A stretch of 64,000 bases of DNA from Actinomycetes bacterium (GTDB lineage: Bacteria > Actinomycetota > Actinomycetes > Propionibacteriales > Propionibacteriaceae). The stretch spans positions 38,441 to 102,440 of the forward strand of contig JAJZQV010000001.1 in assembly GCA_021803025.1 (NCBI GenBank). The letters run 5' to 3'. Both the position numbers and the translations under genes were made by a program. The stretch's first letter is position 1; every line of letters starts with the position of its first letter. The notes beneath the pieces were generated by a model. The model had not been told where the DNA came from, searched no databases, and saw nothing but the letters and a program-made list of their open reading frames with translations. Shown here one piece after another: positions 58,687 through 64,000 of the stretch.

Positions 58687-59439
58687 TCAGTCCTGCGCGA
58701 GGGCCTCCATGAGGTCGATCATGAACGCTGCGTCGTCCGGCGTGAGGCGCTCCCAGCCGTACGGCGCGCCGAGCCCGGCCAGCAGCTCCGCCGAGTCAGG
58801 GTCGTCGTTCATGGACTCGAGCCCTGCCCAGATCGCGTCGACGTCGGCCGCGATCGCGGGACTGGCGAGGATCGCGTTGCGGACGACGTAGATCTTGCTC
58901 GCGACCAGCACGCGCAGCTGGTTCCTGACCATGGCCGAGAGGTGGTCGTACGCGTCCTGGGGCAAGAAGCCGACCTGCGCCTCGTGCCACAGGACGGCCC
59001 TGGCGACGAGGACCGGGTTGGGCTTCACCTCGATCGTGAGGTCGTCCGGCCCGAGGTTCGCCGGCTCCAGGAGGATGCGGCAGATGCGCTCGACGTCGGG
59101 CGCGCTCGTCGAGGCGACGCGCAGGGCGCCCGGCAGGTCCGACAACGCGCGGAGGGGTCCGTCCGCGGCCGCCACGACGACCGCCTCCTTCGACACCCCG
59201 GAGGCCGCCGCGACGGGCAGGTAGCCCTTGTCCCGTACGAGCATGGCCGTGTCCGCGGCGTTCGCGTAGACGAGGTCGGCCCGCCCCTCGTCGTACGCCT
59301 TGTGCAGCTCCGCGAAGTCGCTGTACGCGGTCGCGTGGAACGCCTTGCCCGTCATCCGCTGCACCTTGGTGTTGAGGATGAACCAGTCGGCGACGTGACG
59401 GATGTTGACGTCGGGCGAGATCGCGAAGTGCCGCGTCAC
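58687..59439 (-). CDS. PhnD-like substrate-binding protein without signal peptide
   Basis: The 250-residue protein has the periplasmic-binding-protein type II fold of the PhnD family: FAELHKAYDEGRADLVYANAAD, VASTSAPDVERICR, VGFLPQDAYDHLS. No signal peptide or lipobox is seen, so it probably works in the cytoplasm, perhaps as a ligand sensor. GTG 59439 is preferred because AGGAGG lies 8 nt upstream; GTG 59463 overlapping the PAS stop is possible. It is the last gene of a roadblock-PAS-binding-protein operon. No ABC permease is near. Confidence 0.75.
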   Translation of the reverse strand: MTRHFAISPDVNIRHVADWFILNTKVQRMTGKAFHATAYSDFAELHKAYDEGRADLVYANAADTAMLVRDKGYLPVAAASGVSKEAVVVAAADGPLRALSDLPGALRVASTSAPDVERICRILLEPANLGPDDLTIEVKPNPVLVARAVLWHEAQVGFLPQDAYDHLSAMVRNQLRVLVASKIYVVRNAILASPAIAADVDAIWAGLESMNDDPDSAELLAGLGAPYGWERLTPDDAAFMIDLMEALAQD

Positions 59440-59459
59440 CGACCCCTCCTCCTGATGCG

Positions 59460-59960
59460 TCACGCCCGTACCTCCTCGTCGCGCATCGTCGCGTACACGG
59501 CGGCCAGCTGTCTGACCTTCTCGCGGCTCGGCTCGCGACGTACGGAGGTGTGGCCGACCACGACGCCGTCGACGACCTTGGGGATGACCGTCGCGTACAC
59601 CCAGTAGAATCCGCCGTCGCGGCGGAGGTTCTTCACGTACCCGCTCCACCGGGTGCCCTGCTCGACCGTCGACCAGAGGTCCGCGAACGCCGCACGCGGC
59701 ATGTCGGGGTGACGCAGGATCGCGTGGGGCGACCCGATGAGCTCGTCACGGCTGTACCCGGACATGTGCACGAACGCCTCGTTGCACATCGTGATGATCC
59801 CGTCGACGTCGGTCTGGGACACGATGAGCTCCCCTGTCGGGAACCGCGTCTCCACGTCGGTCACGAGGAGTCGCCGGCTCGTCCCGTCGAAGTACGTCCA
59901 CGTGCACTCGCGCCACTCGCCCCGGACGTCCTCGTGGCGCATGTCGGGCAGGGCGCTCAT
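59460..59960 (-). CDS. Stand-alone PAS domain protein (Aer-like)
   Basis: The 166-residue protein has a single PAS domain with MCNEAFVHMSGYSRDELIGSPHAILRHPDMP and WSGYVKNLRRDGGFYWVYATV, the pattern of Aer-type redox-sensing PAS domains. No kinase, cyclase or methyl-accepting domain is attached. The ATG overlaps the roadblock stop (ATGA). It may sense redox state or a small ligand and pass the signal by protein contact. Confidence 0.85.
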   Translation of the reverse strand: MSALPDMRHEDVRGEWRECTWTYFDGTSRRLLVTDVETRFPTGELIVSQTDVDGIITMCNEAFVHMSGYSRDELIGSPHAILRHPDMPRAAFADLWSTVEQGTRWSGYVKNLRRDGGFYWVYATVIPKVVDGVVVGHTSVRREPSREKVRQLAAVYATMRDEEVRA

Positions 59961-60325
59961 CCGAGCTCCCGAGCGATGTCGCGCGCGGCGAGCTTCATCT
60001 CGTACAGGAGCATGCCCAGCTTGGCCTCTCCCGTGGAGATGGCCGCCAGCACCGTGTCAGCGCCCGAGGCGATGATGACGACATAGCCTGAGTCGCCTTT
60101 GACGAGCACCTGCTCCAGGGTGCCCCGGCGCAGCTCGGCGGTGGTGCGCGCGCCCATCGAGAGGGCGGCGGCGACCATGGCGGCGACGCGGTCCTCGTCG
60201 GCCCCCTGCGGCAGCGCGGACGCGAGGGGCAGCCCGTCGAGCGTCACGAGCATCGCGCCCTCGACGTCCTGGGAGCGCCGGACGAGTCCCTGGAGGATGT
60301 AGAGGATCTGGTCGTTGCGTGACAT
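59957..60325 (-). CDS. Roadblock/LC7 domain protein
   Basis: The 122-residue protein has the roadblock fold: ILQGLVRRSQDVEGAMLVTLDGLPLAS at the start and GYVVIIASGADTVLAAIST in the core. Bacterial roadblock proteins pair with small GTPases (as MglB with MglA) or dimerise in signalling complexes; no GTPase gene is adjacent. ATG 60325 is chosen because AAGGAG lies 9 nt upstream. It is the first gene of the operon with the PAS and PhnD-like genes. Confidence 0.85.
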   Translation of the reverse strand: MSRNDQILYILQGLVRRSQDVEGAMLVTLDGLPLASALPQGADEDRVAAMVAAALSMGARTTAELRRGTLEQVLVKGDSGYVVIIASGADTVLAAISTGEAKLGMLLYEMKLAARDIARELG

Positions 60326-60505
60326 CAGTCGCTGCTCCTTGACGGGCGCCTGCATGGACCCCCTGTGATTATGGTGGCGTGCAGGGGCCCCGGTCGGGGC
60401 GGATGACAGACCTCCAATGTCCTTGCGCACGTGACCTTTTCCGCTCATCGGTGCGGGCGTGAGCAGCGCCAGGGCGGCTCCGGTCCGATCTGGGAGGATT
60501 CACCG

Positions 60506-61708
60506 GTGAGACTCCCGAAGGCGTCGCGGTTCGCGTGGTTCGGCGCCTTCGCGGTCGCCGTCATCGCGGTGATCCTCCGCCCCGGAGCCACATCCATCGG
60601 GCCCGTCCTGGCCGAGATCACGGCCGGCCTCGGCCTCACCTCGACGACGGCGGGTGCGCTCACCGCTCTGCCCGGCTTCTGCTTCGCCGTCGCCGGCGCG
60701 ACGGCCGTGACCTTGTCCAACAAGCTCGGTACGGCGGGGACGCTCACGCTCGGAGCCACCGCGGCGGCGATCGGCCTCATCGCCCGCTCGCTCGTCAGCG
60801 ACAAGACCTCGTTCCTCGTCCTGTCAGTGCTGGCCCTGCTCGGCGCGGGGGTGGGCAACATCCTCGTGCCGGTCTTCATCAAGCGCTTCTACCCGAACCG
60901 GCAGTCCGTCCTCATGATGGTGTACGTCGTGGGTCTCACCACCGGCGCGACGGTGCCCGGTCTCGTGACGCCCCTGATCGTCACGACGTCAGGTGGCTGG
61001 CGCGCCGCCCTGGGGATCTGGGGCGTCCTCTCCGCGGTCACGGTCGTGCCCTGGGTGGCGCTGACCATCCGAGAGCGGCGCCGCTCGGGCGCGGCCATGG
61101 GTCCCCGCAGCAGCATCTTCTCCGTCATCCGGTCCCGCCGCGCGCTGGGGCTCGCGCTGTTCTTCGGCATCCAGTCGATGCAGGCGTACGTGACGTTCGG
61201 CTGGCTCGCGCAGATCCTTCGCGATGCGGGTGTCTCGGCGTCGCACGCGAGCCTGCTGCTCTCGTACAACTCAGCCCTGGGCTTCCCCGCGGCGCTCATC
61301 ATGCCCCTCGTGGTGGCCCGGTCGAGAGACCTGCGCCCGTACGTCGTGGTGTTCGCGGTCTTCCTCGCGACGGGCTTCGCGGGCCTGTGGCTCGCGCCGC
61401 TCTGGTCGCCGGTGCTGTGGGTGACGCTCATCGCCGTCGCGGGGTTCTCGTTCCCCATGGCGCTCGCGCTCATCACGGCACGTACCCGCGACCCGCACGT
61501 CACTGGCGGCCTGTCGGGCCTCACCCAGTCGGTCGGCTACATCTTCTCCGGCCTCGGGCCGCTCCTCGTCGGCATCCTGCACCAGGCAACCGGGGGCTGG
61601 TCGGTGCCGCTGCTCATGGTCGCAGGCTCGGCCGTGCTGCTGCTGCTCGGGGGCCTCACGATCGCGAAGCCGGGCTACGTCGACGACGACCTGGCCGTAC
61701 GAGGCTGA
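60506..61708 (+). CDS. MFS transporter of the CynX/NimT type
   Basis: The 400-residue protein has twelve predicted membrane segments. RPGATSIGPVLAEITAGLGLTSTTAGALTALP near the N-terminus is the CynX/NimT hallmark, as is LLGAGVGNILVPVFIKRFYP. Members have been linked to cyanate or nitroimidazole traits, but the substrate here is unknown. GTG 60506 has GGGAGGA 8 nt upstream. It is divergent from the roadblock operon. Confidence 0.88.
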   Translation: MRLPKASRFAWFGAFAVAVIAVILRPGATSIGPVLAEITAGLGLTSTTAGALTALPGFCFAVAGATAVTLSNKLGTAGTLTLGATAAAIGLIARSLVSDKTSFLVLSVLALLGAGVGNILVPVFIKRFYPNRQSVLMMVYVVGLTTGATVPGLVTPLIVTTSGGWRAALGIWGVLSAVTVVPWVALTIRERRRSGAAMGPRSSIFSVIRSRRALGLALFFGIQSMQAYVTFGWLAQILRDAGVSASHASLLLSYNSALGFPAALIMPLVVARSRDLRPYVVVFAVFLATGFAGLWLAPLWSPVLWVTLIAVAGFSFPMALALITARTRDPHVTGGLSGLTQSVGYIFSGLGPLLVGILHQATGGWSVPLLMVAGSAVLLLLGGLTIAKPGYVDDDLAVRG

Positions 61709-61756
61709 GGGCCCCTCACCGCCCGGTCACACGCGGCTCACGGGCGCAAGGCCCTG

Positions 61757-61804
61757 CCCAGGGGTCACCGGACCCTCGGCCCCAGGGGTCACCGGCCCCT
61801 CGCC
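61757..61804. repeat. Two tandem 24-bp repeats between convergent genes
   Basis: CCCAGGGGTCACCGG followed by (A/C)CCCTCG and GC or CC occurs at 61757-61780 and 61781-61804, between the stops of the MFS gene and cysK. The unit contains GGTCACC, itself palindromic. Confidence 0.65.
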
Positions 61805-61829
61805 GACCGACCGCAGCAGCCCCCGGAGC

Positions 61830-62762
61830 TCAGTCGACGAGGCCGTCGAAGAGGATCGTGGACAGGTAGCGCTCGCCGAAGTCGCACGTGATGGCGACGA
61901 TCGTCTTGCCCTTGCTCTCGGGACGCGCGGCGATGTCGAGGGCGGCCTTGAGGATCGCGCCGGACGAGATGCCAGCCAGGATGCCCTCCTTGGTGGCCAT
62001 CTCCCGGGCGACGGCGACGGCGTCGTCGCCGGTCACCGTGACGACCTCGTCGTAGATGCTGCGGTCGAGGACCGTAGGGACGAAGTTGGCGCCGAGACCC
62101 TGGATCTTGTGGGGGCCCGGGTTGCCGCCGGACAGGATCGGCGACTCGGCCGGCTCCACGGCGACGACCTTGATGTCGGGGTTCTGCTCCTTGAGGTACC
62201 TGCCGGCCCCGGTGATCGTCCCGCCGGTACCCACGCCGGACACGAAGATGTCGACCTTGCCGTCGCTCGCCTGCCAGATCTCGGGACCGGTCGTCTTGTA
62301 GTGGATCCTCGGGTTCGCCGGGTTCTCGAACTGGCGGGCGAGGATGGCGCCTGGCCGCTCCGCGGCGATGGCCTCCGCCCGCTCCACGGCCCCGCGCATG
62401 CCCTCCGCCGGCGGCGTGAGGATGAGCTCCGCGCCGAACGCGCGCAGCAGAGCGCGCCGCTCCTTCGACATGGACTCGGGCATCGTGAGCACGAGCTTGT
62501 ACCCGCGCGCGGCGGCGACCATTGCGAGCGCGATGCCGGTGTTCCCGCTGGTCGCCTCGACGATCGTGCCGCCCGGGGTGAGGCTGCCGTCGGCCTCGGC
62601 GGCGTCGATGATGGCCGCTCCGATGCGGTCCTTGACCGAGTTGGCCGGGTTGTAGAACTCCAGCTTGACCGCGATGGTGGCATCGAGCCCCTCCGCGAGG
62701 CGGTTGATGCGTACCAGCGGCGTGTTCCCGATGGCTTCGGTGATGTTGGCGAGAACGGGCAT
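61830..62762 (-). CDS. cysK: Cysteine synthase A
   Basis: The 310-residue PLP enzyme makes cysteine from O-acetylserine and sulfide. PLP lysine is in [11 protein letters not shown], the substrate loop is [12 protein letters not shown], and the phosphate-binding glycine loop is [19 protein letters not shown] 62762 has GGAGG 5 nt upstream. The upstream partner cysE is not in the 84-bp gap, and the next gene is the YigZ protein. Confidence 0.95.
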   Translation of the reverse strand: MPVLANITEAIGNTPLVRINRLAEGLDATIAVKLEFYNPANSVKDRIGAAIIDAAEADGSLTPGGTIVEATSGNTGIALAMVAAARGYKLVLTMPESMSKERRALLRAFGAELILTPPAEGMRGAVERAEAIAAERPGAILARQFENPANPRIHYKTTGPEIWQASDGKVDIFVSGVGTGGTITGAGRYLKEQNPDIKVVAVEPAESPILSGGNPGPHKIQGLGANFVPTVLDRSIYDEVVTVTGDDAVAVAREMATKEGILAGISSGAILKAALDIAARPESKGKTIVAITCDFGERYLSTILFDGLVD

Positions 62763-62846
62763 CGCGACCTCCAGGAGAGTGACCGGCCTGGGTCGCAGGC
62801 TAGTCGAGTGGGGGACGTTTCTCCATGGCTGGTTGGCTTGCCGCAG

Positions 62847-63479
62847 TCAGCCCGGCCGCTCCACCTCGGAGGTCACCTCGCCGGCGCGCTCCACCTCGCC
62901 GACCCCCTGGGTCAGCGCCGCCAACACCGCTCGTACATCGCATCCGGGCTCCGCAGTGACAAGGAGTGACGCCTCCGCCCCGTACTCGGGGAGCACGTCG
63001 AGGCCGCGGGTCGAGAGGTCGTCGACGAGGCGCCCGAGCCGCGCGTACGGGACGTGGACGCGCCACTGGGGCCGCAGGACCTGCTCCACGCGGGGGGCCT
63101 GGAAGAGGGCGAGGCCCGCAGCGTCCCCGTACGCCCTCGCGAGGGGCCCGGCCCCGAGCTTGACGCCGCCGAACCACCGGGTGACGACGCAGACCACGTC
63201 GACGAGGCGGGAGCCGTGGAGCGCCGCAAGGATCGGCATCCCGCCCGTCCCCGCCGGCTCGCCGTCGTCCGAGGACCGCTCCACCGGCCGGCCGCCCTCG
63301 ACCGACACGACGAACGCGGAGCAGTGGTGGCGTGCGTCGGGGTACGCACGGCGCGCGGCGGCCACGACCGTTCGTGCAGCCTCTTCGTCGTCGACCCGGG
63401 CGACCTCTGCCAGGAACACCGACCGCTTCACCTCGAGGGTCGCGGAGCCCGAGTAGCCCCTGGGCAGGAGCAGCGTCAT
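62847..63479 (-). CDS. YigZ/IMPACT family protein
   Basis: The 210-residue protein has the UPF0029 (Impact) N-terminal domain: RHHCSAFVVS, SSDDGEPAGTGGMPIL and VTRWFGGVKLGAGPLARAY, which are its hallmark segments. A C-terminal DUF1949-like domain follows. Function is unsettled; the eukaryotic homologue modulates translation control. It starts 4 bp after the membrane protein stop. Confidence 0.9.
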   Translation of the reverse strand: MTLLLPRGYSGSATLEVKRSVFLAEVARVDDEEAARTVVAAARRAYPDARHHCSAFVVSVEGGRPVERSSDDGEPAGTGGMPILAALHGSRLVDVVCVVTRWFGGVKLGAGPLARAYGDAAGLALFQAPRVEQVLRPQWRVHVPYARLGRLVDDLSTRGLDVLPEYGAEASLLVTAEPGCDVRAVLAALTQGVGEVERAGEVTSEVERPG

Positions 63480-63483
63480 GGCC

Positions 63484-64000
63484 TCACCCGACGCCGACGC
63501 CGAGACTCAGCCGGGCGGCCTCGCGACGGGTCCGCACGTACCACCAGACGATGGCCACGAGGACGAGCACCTGAGCGATGACGCAGGCCGTGTCGCGGAC
63601 ACGGGCGCCGAAGGTGGCGAGCCCGTACGCGTAGGGGATCGCGCGACCCGTCACGAACGCTGCCGACAGCCAGGTCGTGCGCCACAGCATCAAGCCGTCC
63701 AGGCGGCTCGCCGCGGCGAGCGCGAGCGGCGTCCAGGCCATGAGGTCGTACCAGCTGAACGAGTTCGGCGTCGTGATGAGCCACGACGCGTACAGGACCG
63801 CGGCCGTACGGACGGCGACGGACGTGGGGTCCTTCATGGGGTCGAGGACGTGGTCGGCGATCCCCGGCAGCGGGCGGACCTCGACGAGCCGGAACAGCAT
63901 CCACGCGACGACCGCCCACATGGCCAGGCCGATCACGTTGATGATGATCTTCGCCGCGTTCCACACGAGGAACTGCGAGAGGAGCCCGAAGACGGGCCCG
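63484..64000 (-). CDS. MptB-like mannosyltransferase, C-terminal part (5' end outside window)
   Basis: The frame is open to the right edge (Gly-Pro-Val-Phe-Gly-Leu-Leu-Ser...), so the GTG at 63966 is not necessarily the start; 171 codons are visible. Membrane segments are seen near NVIGLAMWAVVAWMLFRLV, in the centre and at VIAQVLVLVAIVWWYV. The segment LITTPNSFSWYDLMAWTPLALA resembles the C-terminal membrane domain of MptA/MptB polyprenol-phosphomannose alpha-1,6-mannosyltransferases, which act in lipomannan synthesis. Identification is moderate because the catalytic N-terminal half is missing. Confidence 0.55.
   Translation of the reverse strand, partial: GPVFGLLSQFLVWNAAKIIINVIGLAMWAVVAWMLFRLVEVRPLPGIADHVLDPMKDPTSVAVRTAAVLYASWLITTPNSFSWYDLMAWTPLALAAASRLDGLMLWRTTWLSAAFVTGRAIPYAYGLATFGARVRDTACVIAQVLVLVAIVWWYVRTRREAARLSLGVGVG

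Overview
The window is chromosomal DNA of a G+C-rich actinobacterium, by eye around 70% G+C, with GTG and TTG starts and many ATGA/GTGA overlaps. Lineage markers are the gene triad at 14470-16350 (SCO1664-type, DUF3090, MSMEG_4193-type phosphatase), a tRNA-adenosine-deaminase-associated protein, an Rv3062-like DNA ligase and the end of an MptB-like mannosyltransferase. A Propionibacteriales member is my guess, not a demonstrated assignment. A giant acyl-CoA dehydratase activase and a DUF2249 protein hint at some anaerobic or microaerobic life.

Layout: 1-8.5 kb holds the end of a DUF1254 protein, the activase, tRNA-Ser(CGA), tadA, a decayed nnrD/phosphatase junction, the TadA-associated gene and upp. 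8.6-24.6 kb holds an N-acetylhexosamine-type kinase with a sugar nucleotidyltransferase, menB, a glycerophosphodiesterase, an M3 peptidase, the actinobacterial triad, a TetR regulator, an E. coli-type pyrE, a MoxR/VWA pair, an HxlR regulator, a GH20 hexosaminidase and a quinone reductase. 40-64 kb holds pckG, two more tRNA-Ser genes, small membrane proteins, transporters, DNA ligase, serS, a PAP2-diacylglycerol-kinase fusion, a decayed permease/MocR pair, map, pheA, a roadblock/PAS/PhnD-like operon, cysK, a YigZ protein and the MptB-like fragment.

Between them, 24917-39816 is a compact siphophage-type prophage (excised circle 14,861 bp) in the 3' half of tRNA-Arg(ACG), bounded by perfect 39-bp att repeats. 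One minus-strand operon runs cro, early genes, an HTH replication-type protein with four 24-bp repeats, HNH, terminase, portal, protease-capsid fusion, tail genes, endolysin, holin and lipoprotein. Integrase and repressor lie on the plus strand at opposite ends.

The main discovery candidate is that the attachment core lies inside the repressor's coding sequence. The prophage encodes a 97-residue repressor that stops one codon after the core. Joining attR to attL in the circular phage gives an in-frame 129-residue form, followed by two small genes and integrase in the same direction. This is the layout of integration-dependent immunity known from mycobacteriophages such as BPs, here apparently in a tiny phage of another actinobacterium. 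The host region also carries several short dispersed hairpin or tandem repeat families in gene ends.
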